Of a stretch of 64,000 nucleotides of DNA, positions 36,084-44,134 are shown piece after piece (the stretch's first letter is position 1; each line of letters begins with the position of its first letter). The notes below the pieces were generated by a model. The model was not told the DNA's origin and did not search any database. It saw only the letters and a list, made by a program, of their open reading frames with translations. Source of the DNA: Myxococcales bacterium (lineage in GTDB: Bacteria > Myxococcota > UBA796 > SXON01); contig SHYX01000012.1 in NCBI GenBank assembly GCA_009692585.1, forward strand, positions 1 through 64,000, written 5' to 3'. Made by a program: the position numbers and the translations under genes.

Positions 36084-36686
36084 TCAGAGCTCCTCACACC
36101 CCATCCCCATGACGTAGTAGTCGGGGGCCTGCCCCCAGGTCACGCAGGTGCCGTCCTCGTTCTTCACCATGTAGGTGATGTCCGCCACGAGCGTTTCCGC
36201 GAACAGTGTGGTCTGGTTGGCGGACACGTCGGCCGGATGGGCCACCACGTCCAGGCTCAAGCCGCGGTTCCCGACCTCGTCGTGGCATATCCCCCATTCC
36301 CAACAGTCCTCGCCGCGCCACCCTGCGCCACCCTGCTCGACCATGCCAAAGCCGGTGCTCCCGCCGACGTTGTCGATCGCCAGTTCGAGGGTCTCGCCGC
36401 TCCACGTCACCTCGTAGCTCGGGTCCGAGTCCGAGTCCGAGTCCGAGTCCGAGTCCGAGTCCGAGTCCGAGTCCGAGTCCGAGTCCGAGTCCGAGTCGGC
36501 GTCGGCATCGCCGAAGTCGCCGCAGGTGGCCTGGGCGGCACAGTCGGTGTCGTCGCAATCGAAGAGGCCGTCCCCATCGTTGTCGAGGCCATCGGCGCAT
36601 TCAGCGGGGGTGGCGCCTTCGGTGCCGCCGAACAGCCCCGCACAGCCGAAGAGGAGGGCGGTACACACAAACAGACTCACACGCAT
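36084..36686 (-). CDS. Lipoprotein with an Asp-Ser repeat linker
   Basis: A 200-aa lipoprotein. Lipobox LLFGC at residue 15, then a MopE-like Asp/Cys motif ('CADGLDNDGDGLFDCDDTDC') that probably binds Ca, then about 13 Asp-Ser dipeptides, then an approximately 110-residue beta domain (about 92-200) with several Trp and Cys ('GWRGEDCWEWGICHDEVGN'). The Asp-Ser run is a flexible acidic spacer like SD repeats of surface proteins. ATG 36686 gives the signal; the frame upstream is not signal-like. Function unknown; surface-exposed is likely. Confidence 0.75.
   Translation of the reverse strand: MRVSLFVCTALLFGCAGLFGGTEGATPAECADGLDNDGDGLFDCDDTDCAAQATCGDFGDADADSDSDSDSDSDSDSDSDSDSDSDSDPSYEVTWSGETLELAIDNVGGSTGFGMVEQGGAGWRGEDCWEWGICHDEVGNRGLSLDVVAHPADVSANQTTLFAETLVADITYMVKNEDGTCVTWGQAPDYYVMGMGCEEL
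36422..36498 (-). repeat. Hexanucleotide microsatellite encoding Asp-Ser
   Basis: About 12.8 perfect copies of the hexamer tccgag (plus strand) encode (Asp-Ser)n in the lipoprotein. Slippage in six-base steps would change linker length without frameshift. Confidence 0.9.
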
Positions 36687-36748
36687 CGGAGTTCCAATCG
36701 GCCGGTAGGCTAATCCCCGAACCGCCCCGCGGCCACGCCCGGCAGCGG

Positions 36749-37180
36749 TCACCCCCCCTGCAAAAACCCGGCCGCCGCCCCCGAGACGTTCCCTGCCGCG
36801 TCGATCACCCACAACTCGACGGTGTAATCGTTGGTCGTGATCACCTCCGGAATCTCGATGATGAGGGTGGGAGCGGTCCAGCAGGCGCCGCGAACGTCGG
36901 CGCACGCGCGGATCGGGTACTCGAACCCCATCGGCTGGCCGGCGCCCGTGGCCACGTCGAACTTCGCGACACCGTCGACGAGATCGCCCTCGGCGTCCGA
37001 GACGGTCGCGTCGGCATACATCTGGAACTCCCCCGGCGAAAGCTCGTCCCAGATGACCACCAGGGCGTCGATGACCGGCGCCTCCCCGAGGCTGGCCGCG
37101 GTGTGGGCGGTGTCGTCGCTGCCCTCGGGGGCGGCGGTGTCGATATCGGCACCGGTACAGGCGAAAAGGAGGATCAGCAT
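36749..37180 (-). CDS. Small Thr/Asp-rich lipoprotein
   Basis: A 143-aa lipoprotein: signal MLILLFAC with an unusually short lead before the lipobox Cys, a linker (DIDTAAPEGSDDTAHT), and an Ig-like beta domain ('PVIDALVVIWDELSPGEFQMYADATVSD') ending 'GNVSGAAAGFLQGG'. The start codon is set by the TAAAAT hexamer six bases upstream. The gene begins just after the end of a group II intron remnant, so its promoter may lie in intron tail sequence. Function unknown. Confidence 0.7.
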   Translation of the reverse strand: MLILLFACTGADIDTAAPEGSDDTAHTAASLGEAPVIDALVVIWDELSPGEFQMYADATVSDAEGDLVDGVAKFDVATGAGQPMGFEYPIRACADVRGACWTAPTLIIEIPEVITTNDYTVELWVIDAAGNVSGAAAGFLQGG

Positions 37181-37186
37181 TGGTAG

Positions 37187-37192
37187 ATTTTA
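37187..37192 (-). promoter_or_regulatory. Putative -10 hexamer of a leaderless gene
   Basis: TAAAAT on the minus strand, six bases before ATG 37180, at or just beyond the 3' boundary of the intron remnant. Confidence 0.45.
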
Positions 37193-37240
37193 CCTCGTTT
37201 CCGGCGGCAAGCCGCCGGCTTGTGAGTCAAAACCCCCTTT

Positions 37241-37274
37241 CAAACCGTGCATGCGGATTTCCCGCACACGGCTT
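37241..37274 (-). ncRNA. Group II intron domain V
   Basis: A 34-nt hairpin of the canonical size: 5' AAGCCGTGTGCGG, GAAA tetraloop, TCCGCATGCACGGTTTG 3'. The AGC catalytic triad is in the lower stem, and the GNRA loop and bulge are in place. The rest of the intron is deleted. Confidence 0.8.
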
Positions 37275-37305
37275 ACCGGCGGTCTGTCGGAGGGCGGCAT
37301 TGTGC

Positions 37306-37561
37306 TCTTGCCGGGGTAGCGGACGGCTCCGTGCAGGCGATGCAACCCGTGCTCATGGAAGAAGTCTTGGTTCCACTTGGAGGCTTGTCCGGGACGGAGG
37401 ATTCGGCGCTTGCGCTTCACGAGGAAGCCCGGGAGCCGCTCCGCCACGTACTCGTCCACCCGGTTGAACTTCTTCGCCGCATTCCCCGTGCGAAAGTAGC
37501 CGCCCCAGCCGCGCTTGTGCAGGTGACAGCCAAGGAAGTCGAAGCCCTGCTCCCGCCCTTT
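37306..37561 (-). pseudogene. C-terminal fragment of a group II intron reverse transcriptase/maturase
   Basis: About 85 codons match the maturase end: 'GFDFLGCHLHKR', 'YFRTGNAAKKFNRVDEYV' and 'HEHGLHRLHGAVRYP'. The polymerase domains (including YADD) are absent; the frame runs into domain-I-like sequence instead. Non-functional. Confidence 0.8.
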
Positions 37562-37851
37562 AGACGGCTCTTCACGCCCCGCTCGGGCCGGACGGGTCTC
37601 CCCCTCCGCCTGGGGCCTGCTACGGGGCTCTCCGGCGATTACCCCGACGGGACTTACACCCGTTGATTCGGCGCAAAATCGCTTCAACCGCTCGCCGGCT
37701 CGCGCCTCGTCGGGATCGGAGTGTTCAGGACGCACCATCGGCGGAGTGTACCTCGCGCGAGGGAGATAGTCGGCGTACGAGCCGAGCGGCCGCGCGGATC
37801 GGGCGGGGCGGTCGCAAAGTCCGCGGGCCCACTGGTCGATGACCGCGGCTC

Positions 37852-37880
37852 GAACCTCGACCGGTCGATGATCGAGGTTC
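37852..37880. repeat. Inverted repeat, 9-bp arms
   Basis: GAACCTCGA, 11-nt spacer, TCGAGGTTC, in an otherwise gene-free stretch (37671-38009) between the intron remnant and the four-helix-bundle fragment. Could be an old element end or a protein-binding site; nothing else is recognisable there. Confidence 0.4.
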
Positions 37881-38009
37881 CAGGTACGAATGCTCCGTGG
37901 ACTCCGTCAGACCACGGGTTGGTTCGGCTGCGGCAGCGCTTGGGCGGGGGCCGCACCTCCTTCAACCCGCGGCTGCCCGGCTCTGAGAATCGCCACCGGG
38001 CGGGCCCCG

Positions 38010-38165
38010 CTGGGTGATCAGCTTCAGCGCTCCGCCGACTCGGCGGTGCTCAACATCGCGGAGGGGCGGTCCCGCGGCGGGGATGCGGGTCGCAACCATT
38101 ACAGAATCGCCCATGTCTCCTTTGAGAGTCCTGTTCGTTGCCTTCGGGCATGCGCACACCGGATA
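38010..38165 (+). pseudogene. Fragment of a four-helix-bundle (23S rRNA intervening-sequence) protein gene
   Basis: The frame reads 'QLQRSADSAVLNIAEGRSRG' then 'GRNHYRIAH', the conserved centre of the IVP/four-helix-bundle family (canonical QLRRAA.S..LNIAEG.GR...YRIA). The N-terminal helix is not recognisable and the end degenerates after about 38115. These small proteins often travel with rRNA insertions or accessory DNA. The 65-bp direct repeat lies inside this fragment. Confidence 0.65.
38073..38137 (+). repeat. 65-bp perfect direct repeat, left copy
   Basis: Identical over 65 bp to 42934-42998. It starts cgcggcggggatgcgggtcg and ends gagtcctgttcg, and lies within four-helix-bundle coding sequence. 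The two copies bracket the three-gene block 38207-42701. Confidence 0.95.
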
Positions 38166-38206
38166 GCCGGAACGCGAGGCGTCAGACTCCGACGCCTAGC
38201 ACAACG

Positions 38207-40315
38207 CTACTCGACGGGCCTTCCAAGCCCGCGGTCTGCCATCGCACGCAGACGACGCGCCAGATCCGCGGTAGCGAGGCCTGTCACCTGTGAGACGAGC
38301 GCCGCCGTGTCCTCGGGAGCGAACCCGGGTGCATACTGGCCGTCACGGACGGCGGCGGACCACGACTGCTCTAGCGAACACGAGGCGCTCGTCTTCTCCT
38401 CTCCCTTGGATGTGATCAACTTCACGGGTTCACCCGTGGCGACGTCAACGAGCGTTCCGACGAGCGTCACCTTGACCTTGCGCTCGTAGACCTGCTTCTT
38501 GCCGGCCGTCTTAACCGTCGAAGCAGGGGCCTCCACGCTGACGGCGATGTCGAGGCGGTGGGTGGCCACCTTGCCGTCGGCGATCGTGGAGCCCGGCTCG
38601 AAGGCACCGCTGTCCGCAAGCACCTTCTGGAACGCTCGTACGGCATCCCGCTCGGAGCCCGTGACCGCCGCGCGGAGCTTGTCGCTGAGGTAGAGGCTGG
38701 CGCGCGCAGCGCCCTCGTAGTCCACACCGGACGGCGCGCTGTCCACGCGCACGGTTCCGAGTTGGACGGTACGGTCGTCCGTGCTGGAGCCTCCCGCCAC
38801 CGCACGCACACGCATGGCGCCGGAGACCGGTTTCGACGAGGCTATGACCGAAGCCACCTCCAGCTTCGCATCGGCCCGCACGACGCGCGCCGTACCGACG
38901 ACCGCGTCCAGCGTTCCAAGGTCGGCGCCGCCCGCGGACCGATAGGACGGACCTCTATCCAGCACCTCGACGAGGGTCCCTGGTCCGAACCCACCGACGT
39001 CGAGCCGCCACTCGATCTCCTTCGCCCCCCCGCTCTGGAGCGGAGCCACTCGTTCGCGCGGCTTGAACCGCTGGGACACGGTCTCCGCGAGCGTGAGCGT
39101 GGCGTCCTTGACGAGCGCCGGGATCCGATCCTCTTCCGCGATCTGGCGCCCGCCCTCCTGGACATAGTCCTGTCTCTTCTGGAGGCCTTCCGCGCTGTAG
39201 AGCACGCTTCCGGACCGCACATCGATGAACGTGGCCTGAACGACCGCCTCGTAGTCGAGCGTCGTGGAGCGTGTCGCTTCATCGTACGTCCTCGTCACAC
39301 GGACGCTACGGACGGAGGGAACGACAAGGATATCCGGCACCGCCTGAGCGCCCACGAGCGCCTCGTACGCCACGTCGACCGTCCGGCTCTCCGCGAGCTG
39401 TGCGGCGAGGAGCTCGACACCGGACGGCAACATGATGTAGCCCTTTCGCGCAAGCGCGTCGCCGACCCAACCGTTCAGGTTGGCACCCGTCACCCCTGAA
39501 GCGAGGACCGCGTCCGCGGCGCCCGACGTGACGAGTAGGCGCGGCGCATCGCCGCCCTGCAGCACGGTACCGAGGCGCTCGACGCGCGCGCCGACGGCGG
39601 GAGCGGTCTTGCCGCTGACCCGCGCTCGGCTGACGCCGTCGGAAACGGAGGCGATGCGCACGGTCGTTCCGTCGTCCGCACGAAGGGTCTCTCCAACGTA
39701 GGCACCGTCCTTGCGCCCCCGGGCAAGCACGACGTCGTCACCGACGCGACCGACGACCTCCGCCTGCACGATGCCCGGCTTCAGTCCGTCCTTGAGCTCA
39801 CCGACCGACTGCTCGGCGAGAACCGCGGCACCACGCTTAACCATGTCATCGAGCGTCGAGGCATCCGGTCGGTCCGGCGCCGACCCCAGCTTCTCGACGG
39901 GCACCACCGCCGTGAGGGAGCGAGCCGCCACCGTCTCCCCGGTCCCGAGGTTGAGTACGAACACGGTGCCGGTGAGGTACAGCGTCCAGGATGTCTTCTC
40001 GGTCCCGTAGCGGGTCGTCACCACCTGCGCCCGCGACACGGACGCGCCTACGTAAAGCAGATCCTTGAGCTCCCGCTCCATGGTGGAACCGCCGGCGCGG
40101 ACATTTCCCGCCGTCATAGCCTCCGGAAAAGCGACTCGAAGCGCGGCATCAAGCCGCGCCATCGCCTCCACGTCGAACGCTTCCACGGACGACGACGGCA
40201 GAGCGCTCCGCGCCTGCGGAACCCAGAGGACACGCGGAAGCGGACGCAACGCGAAGTCGGACGCCTCCGCCACGGACGCCCAGAGAACCAGGAACGCCCA
40301 CAGCGCGAGCCGCAT
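38207..40315 (-). CDS. Secreted FlgT-like multidomain protein
   Basis: A 702-aa protein with a signal peptide (about 1-18, LALWAFLVLWASVAEA). It has repeated alpha/beta segments: a module around 170-245 ('VVGRVGDDVVLARGRKDGAYVGETL') like the SH3-like C-domain of flagellar protein FlgT, a CsgG/FlgT-middle-type region at about 280-400 ('PDILVVPSVRSVRVTRTYDE'), and a similar alpha/beta region at about 530-700. No flagellar genes are nearby. Third gene of the operon; its ATG is 4 bp after the preceding stop. Probably periplasmic or outer-membrane associated. Function unknown. Confidence 0.65.
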   Translation of the reverse strand: MRLALWAFLVLWASVAEASDFALRPLPRVLWVPQARSALPSSSVEAFDVEAMARLDAALRVAFPEAMTAGNVRAGGSTMERELKDLLYVGASVSRAQVVTTRYGTEKTSWTLYLTGTVFVLNLGTGETVAARSLTAVVPVEKLGSAPDRPDASTLDDMVKRGAAVLAEQSVGELKDGLKPGIVQAEVVGRVGDDVVLARGRKDGAYVGETLRADDGTTVRIASVSDGVSRARVSGKTAPAVGARVERLGTVLQGGDAPRLLVTSGAADAVLASGVTGANLNGWVGDALARKGYIMLPSGVELLAAQLAESRTVDVAYEALVGAQAVPDILVVPSVRSVRVTRTYDEATRSTTLDYEAVVQATFIDVRSGSVLYSAEGLQKRQDYVQEGGRQIAEEDRIPALVKDATLTLAETVSQRFKPRERVAPLQSGGAKEIEWRLDVGGFGPGTLVEVLDRGPSYRSAGGADLGTLDAVVGTARVVRADAKLEVASVIASSKPVSGAMRVRAVAGGSSTDDRTVQLGTVRVDSAPSGVDYEGAARASLYLSDKLRAAVTGSERDAVRAFQKVLADSGAFEPGSTIADGKVATHRLDIAVSVEAPASTVKTAGKKQVYERKVKVTLVGTLVDVATGEPVKLITSKGEEKTSASCSLEQSWSAAVRDGQYAPGFAPEDTAALVSQVTGLATADLARRLRAMADRGLGRPVE

Positions 40316-40319
40316 CCTC

Positions 40320-41819
40320 CTACTGCTCCAGCTTCAGATTGACGTTCGCGCCCATGGACATCTCTTCCTCGAGCTTCTTGAACTCGTCCTCGCGGTAGAG
40401 CCCACGGAGCAGGTCCGACTTGAACTCGTTCAGCGGACGCTTCGTCGTGACCACGAACTCGAGCACGCCGTTGGCGCGGTCGAACACGCGCTCCGCCACG
40501 CCCTCGGCCCCCTTCGTCGCCGACAGGACGTCCGAAGCGGCGAGCTTGACCGCGGTGGAGGTCACGCCGACAATGCGGACCGTCACCTCGATGCCCTTCT
40601 CGTCGCGCTTCTTCCAGTAGGTGAAGAGCTGGTCGCCGAGGTCCTGACCGAGGAGATCTCCGAGGCGGCGACCGGCCTCGCTGGCGGCGGTCTGGGAGTC
40701 GGGTCCGGTGCCGGACTGGGAGCGAACGGCGGACGCCACGATGTCGCCGGTGACGGTATCTACGATCCGGATCGCCAGCGTGGCGGTCGCGGTGTGCGCT
40801 CCATCCTGCTCACCGTTGTAGACGATCGCGGTCACGCCGAGCATGATGGCGTCGCTCGCGTACTTCGAGCCGAGTTCCATGGCCTTCTTGGCGGAAGCCG
40901 ACGGGTCGGCGATCCCGGTCATGAACAGACCGTCGGCGCCGACGAACTGCTGACGCATCTCGCTCACCACCTTGGCGTCGGCAAGGCGAGCGTCACGCGC
41001 GATCAGGCGCTTGGTGATGGCCGCAGCGGACGACGGATCGGGCCGCGGCTGCTTGAGCGCCTCAGGGGGGAAGTACTTCTTGATGGAGAGGTTCATCGAA
41101 CTGAACGCCTCGCTGTCGTTGGAGCTCACGGTGCTCTTGTCCGACATCGAAGCCTTCGCCGAGGAGTTCGAGCTGCTGCTGGAGCGGCTCGCCGCGGCGG
41201 CGGCACCGCTGTACCCCACCGCATAGGCGGCCTCACGAGACGACGAGTCGTTCGCGGACTTCGACGATGCCGAGGCAGACACGTCATTCTTCTGGTCGTA
41301 GCTGGAGTCCTTGCTGTAGTCGACGGTGCTGAGCGAGACCTCCTCGGCCACGACCGGACCCGTCGCGGGCTTGGCGTCACCCGCGAAGTACTCCTCGATG
41401 AGTACCGCGATGGTCCGACGCGACGCGACATCCATCGAGAACCCGGAGGACTCCAGGTTGCTCTTGAGCGTGTCCTCGTCGACGTAGGCCTTGAGGATGA
41501 CGGAATACTTCTTCCCGTCGTCGTCCTCCTTCACGATCTCGGTGCGCTTGACCATGGCGACCGCCGTCTCGAGGAACTCCTCGACGTCGTCCGCCTTGGC
41601 GCTCAACACCTCGGGAGTCACGTACTGCGTCAAGGACTTGCGGACAGCCTGCTTCGTGGCCTCCTCGATCGCATCCTCACGCGCGTTCATCGCATCCTTC
41701 TTCCTGGTGTAGCTGGCTTCGCCCTTGCCGGTGAGCGCGACCTCCGCTGCCCAGACGGGCGAGGGAGCGGCGAGCAGAAGAGAGATCACCGAAAGCACGA
41801 TGGAAGAGATGCGGACCAT
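40320..41819 (-). CDS. Secreted protein with FlgT N-terminal-type domain
   Basis: A 499-aa protein: signal peptide ending SPVWA-A (about residue 24); then 'EVALTGKGEASY...AREDAIEEATKQAVRKSL', which matches the FlgT_N/LPP20-type alpha-beta domain (AR..AI..A...A pattern); then an approximately 60-residue Ser/Ala-rich disordered linker (about 170-235); then a CsgG/FlgT-middle-like domain ('ARDARLADAKVVSEM' to 'IVDTVTGDIVASAV') and a further alpha/beta repeat. ATG 41819 has a GGAG ribosome site. Middle gene of the three-gene operon. Confidence 0.7.
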   Translation of the reverse strand: MVRISSIVLSVISLLLAAPSPVWAAEVALTGKGEASYTRKKDAMNAREDAIEEATKQAVRKSLTQYVTPEVLSAKADDVEEFLETAVAMVKRTEIVKEDDDGKKYSVILKAYVDEDTLKSNLESSGFSMDVASRRTIAVLIEEYFAGDAKPATGPVVAEEVSLSTVDYSKDSSYDQKNDVSASASSKSANDSSSREAAYAVGYSGAAAAASRSSSSSNSSAKASMSDKSTVSSNDSEAFSSMNLSIKKYFPPEALKQPRPDPSSAAAITKRLIARDARLADAKVVSEMRQQFVGADGLFMTGIADPSASAKKAMELGSKYASDAIMLGVTAIVYNGEQDGAHTATATLAIRIVDTVTGDIVASAVRSQSGTGPDSQTAASEAGRRLGDLLGQDLGDQLFTYWKKRDEKGIEVTVRIVGVTSTAVKLAASDVLSATKGAEGVAERVFDRANGVLEFVVTTKRPLNEFKSDLLRGLYREDEFKKLEEEMSMGANVNLKLEQ

Positions 41820-41900
41820 GGGGAGGCTCCAAATAGTGTCGTATGCGGGAACGTGCCGGTCCATCCGCGTTCCGGGCGGGCGGACCGGCGCGGGGGGGCG

Positions 41901-42701
41901 CTATTCGTCGCCGGAAGCGGCGAGGCTCTCCTGGATTTCCGCGGCCTTGGGCGGATCAATCTTGGCCTTCTTGTAGATTACCTTGACGACCTTGCCGGTC
42001 TCCTTGGCTGCCGATCCGAAGGACTTCGCGCTGGCCACGATGCCCTTGACCTGGTCCGGCCAGAGCACGATCGTCTCGATGCCGATCCGGTTCTTCAAGA
42101 GCTCCTCCAGGAGCGTCGGATCCTCGTCCTGCACCTTCTTTACGATCATGCCGATGTCCACGATCATGCGCCCCAGGTCCACGGCGAGCGTGCCGAGCGC
42201 GAGCGCTGCGGAGAGGCGCTTGAGATCGGCGGCACGAATGGCCTTCTTCTGCTCGTCAGACACCGCGCCGACGTTTGCAGCGGCTGCGGTCAGCGCCTCG
42301 TTGAGCGCTGGGTCGCTGGCGGCCACGAGTAGCGCGGCCTGACTCTCGGCGTTGAACGACGTGCCGGACAGGTTCGTCACCTTGGCGCTCCACGCTTCGC
42401 CAAGCTCCTTCAGGTCGAGCGCGATCATGAGGTCACGCTGTGCCGCGACCATGCAGATCGACGAACGGTACAACTGCGTGCGCGCGTTCTCGAGCGTCAC
42501 CGTGGTGGACAGAATGGCGCCGGCCCCGGGGAGGAGGACAATGTAGTCCGGAGCGGCGACCCCGCAGCCGATCTTCGGCATCTCGGGCGCCTTGGGGACA
42601 GACAGACCGCCAGCAGGCATTCCGGGCACCTGCGCGAACGCGAGATGGGTAGAGGTGAACAGTACGGCCGAGAGGGCGAACGAACGGACGACGATCTTCA
42701 T
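41901..42701 (-). CDS. Secreted alpha-helical protein, unknown
   Basis: A 266-aa protein with a clear signal peptide (cleavage after AFA-Q, about residue 23), a Pro-rich bit, a Cys-containing segment 'IGCGVAAPDYIVLLPGAGA', and long Ala/Leu/Lys helices through to the end. No known family recognised. First gene of the operon (ribosome site GGAG before ATG 42701), 81 bp ahead of the FlgT_N protein. Might be an accessory or shaft protein of the assembly formed by the two FlgT-like proteins; this is inference from co-location. Confidence 0.65.
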   Translation of the reverse strand: MKIVVRSFALSAVLFTSTHLAFAQVPGMPAGGLSVPKAPEMPKIGCGVAAPDYIVLLPGAGAILSTTVTLENARTQLYRSSICMVAAQRDLMIALDLKELGEAWSAKVTNLSGTSFNAESQAALLVAASDPALNEALTAAAANVGAVSDEQKKAIRAADLKRLSAALALGTLAVDLGRMIVDIGMIVKKVQDEDPTLLEELLKNRIGIETIVLWPDQVKGIVASAKSFGSAAKETGKVVKVIYKKAKIDPPKAAEIQESLAASGDE

Positions 42702-42933
42702 GGTTGGCTCCGGAAGCGATAGGTTGGAAGGCGACGCCCCCGCTAACCCAGTCCAATCGTCAGGTGGTGGTTTTTTTACTAGGCCAGCGTTGGCAGCGGT
42801 AGGCTGGCGTTGGCAGGGTGATGAGCGCCGTGCGCCGCGCCCCTACGAACGCGTCAACGACGCCCCGTCGTGGTGAAGCACCACGTCCTTGTCCTCCACG
42901 CGCGTGCCCAGGCGCACGGGTCGGCCCCACGCG
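42702..42933. other. Intergenic, with possible gene-end fragment
   Basis: Contains the leader of the secreted-protein operon (TATCGC about 15 bases before the ribosome site may be its -10) and, next to the right repeat copy, a minus-frame stretch reading 'GRPVRLGTRVEDKDVVLHHD' that looks like the tail of a lost gene. Nothing complete. Confidence 0.35.
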
Positions 42934-42998
42934 CGCGGCGGGGATGCGGGTCGCAACCATTACAGAATCGCCCATGTCTCCTTTGAGAGTCCTGTTCG
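42934..42998 (+). repeat. 65-bp perfect direct repeat, right copy
   Basis: Identical to 38073-38137. The four-helix-bundle frame (GRNHYRIAHVSFES) continues directly into the body of an unrelated lipoprotein-like frame, as if a recombination joined the two. Confidence 0.95.
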
Positions 42999-43182
42999 CG
43001 GTGTCGTCGGCCTGCCCCTCCTGGCCTGCTCGGGCTTCACCGAGGGGTTCAAGCAGGGCTTCGGCAAGTCCTTCCGACAGAGCTTCGTCGACTCATGCGC
43101 CGCGGAGCGCACGCCCGAGATCACCCCCACCGAGCTCATGAAGCTCTCCACCGAGAACCCCGATATCTTCTCACGCGTGTGA
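42999..43182 (+). pseudogene. Small lipoprotein gene with displaced N-terminus
   Basis: The frame after the repeat reads 'GVVGLPLLACSGFTEG', a lipobox, then an amphipathic 'FKQGFGKSFRQSFVDSCAAE' and 'ITPTELMKLSTENPDIFSRV' to a stop. There is no start codon between the repeat and the lipobox; in frame, the repeat supplies four-helix-bundle codons instead of a signal peptide start. So the gene looks cut by the repeat. It might still be translated from an upstream TTG, but without a proper signal. Confidence 0.5.
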
Positions 43183-43227
43183 CGGCGGCCGGGTCCATCG
43201 GGTGCGGCGGCAAGGAAACAGGGGTCA

Positions 43228-43353
43228 TGCGAGGGCCTCCTGGTTCTACTTCAGGGCGTCGGCAAGGCCCTGACGCCGCTGGTCTTTTCGACGGGCATGC
43301 TGATGGCACAGGCGCTCCTGATGGCGTTGGGGCTGCGTCGCCTCGGGGATTGA
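43228..43353 (+). pseudogene. Hydrophobic gene-end fragment
   Basis: In the same frame as the preceding stop there is a hydrophobic run 'EGLLVLLQGVGKALTPLVFS' and 'MLMAQALLMALGLRRLGD' to TGA. It has no start of its own and may be a leftover of a small membrane protein. Confidence 0.3.
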
Positions 43354-43355
43354 AG

Positions 43356-43361
43356 TACATT
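43356..43361 (+). promoter_or_regulatory. Putative -10 hexamer of leaderless phoU
   Basis: TACATT, six bases before the ATG at 43368. No ribosome site lies in the gap. Confidence 0.45.
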
Positions 43362-43367
43362 GTCAGG

Positions 43368-44051
43368 ATGCAGACACCGCATCTCGACGCCCAGTACGAA
43401 CGCGAGGTTCAGGCGATCGCGACCGGGCTCGCCCGGGTGGGGGCGCGCGCCGAACACATGGTCCGGGACGGTTCCCGGGCCCTGCTCGAGCGCGACCCCG
43501 CCCTCGCCCGCAACGTCATGCAGGTAGATCGGGAGCTTGACCGTGCGGAAGTCGAGCTCGACTACGAATGCGTGACGCTGCTCGCCCGTCGCGCGCCGGT
43601 CGGAGAGGACCTTCGCCTGGTGATGACCGCCCTCAAGAGTGTGGTCGACATGGAACGGATGGGTGACCTCGCGGGCCACGTGGCCGAGCGGTCGATCGAG
43701 CTCACCACGAGCGTCGGCATCGAGGTGCAGCCGGAGTGTGTGGAGATCGCTGCTGCGGTCGTGGCCAATGTCGAGCGGGTGATGCGCGCGCTCGGGAACA
43801 AGGATGGCGCCGAGGCGCGCGCGGTCATCACCGCGGACCACGCCATCGACACCCTCCACAACCAACACCTGCGGCGCTTGATCCAGCTCGCGAAGGATCA
43901 TCCAGACCAGCTCGAACGCACGCTCGCATGGGCGAGTGTGTCGCGACACCTGGAGCGCATCTCCGATCACGCGTGCAACATCGCCGAGATGGTGGTCTTC
44001 TTCGCGGAAGGGGAGATGCTGCGCCACGGTGGACCGCGCGCCCAGCCGTGA
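43368..44051 (+). CDS. phoU: Phosphate-transport regulator PhoU
   Basis: A 227-aa all-helical protein with the duplicated three-helix PhoU fold. The metal-binding helix motif appears twice, as 'VVDMERMGDLAGHVAE' and 'SRHLERISDHACNIAE'. PhoU tunes the PhoR/PhoB and Pst phosphate systems, but no pst or pho genes are next to it here. Start ATG 43368 fits the family N-terminus and the hexamer spacing; the longer open frame upstream is a gene fragment. Confidence 0.93.
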   Translation: MQTPHLDAQYEREVQAIATGLARVGARAEHMVRDGSRALLERDPALARNVMQVDRELDRAEVELDYECVTLLARRAPVGEDLRLVMTALKSVVDMERMGDLAGHVAERSIELTTSVGIEVQPECVEIAAAVVANVERVMRALGNKDGAEARAVITADHAIDTLHNQHLRRLIQLAKDHPDQLERTLAWASVSRHLERISDHACNIAEMVVFFAEGEMLRHGGPRAQP

Positions 44052-44134
44052 CCCGCGATATCGGACTACGTACTGGCGCGGACTCAACCCAAGGACGCCC
44101 GGTGCCGATCCGCTTGGTGCACCGCGAGCTCCCA

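Larger units (their letters stand above)
37200..37670 (-). mobile_element. Truncated group II intron
   Basis: Read on the minus strand: a stretch like intron domain I ('ggtgtaagtcccgtcgggg', near 37640-37668), joined directly to the last part of an intron-encoded reverse transcriptase (37306-37561), then a textbook domain V (37241-37274), then a GC-rich hairpin (37201-37218) in the domain VI position. Most of the intron and the polymerase core are missing, so it has an internal deletion and cannot move by itself. The remaining domain V looks structurally intact. Confidence 0.8.

Noticed and set aside
37201..37218. Perfect CCGGCGGC-aa-GCCGCCGG hairpin as an intrinsic terminator
   Set aside because: It lies in the domain VI position just after intron domain V and lacks a U-run on either side.
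38010..38165. Live four-helix-bundle (IVP) gene
   Set aside because: Only the central helices match; the N-terminus and the last helix are not recognisable and no rRNA gene is near.
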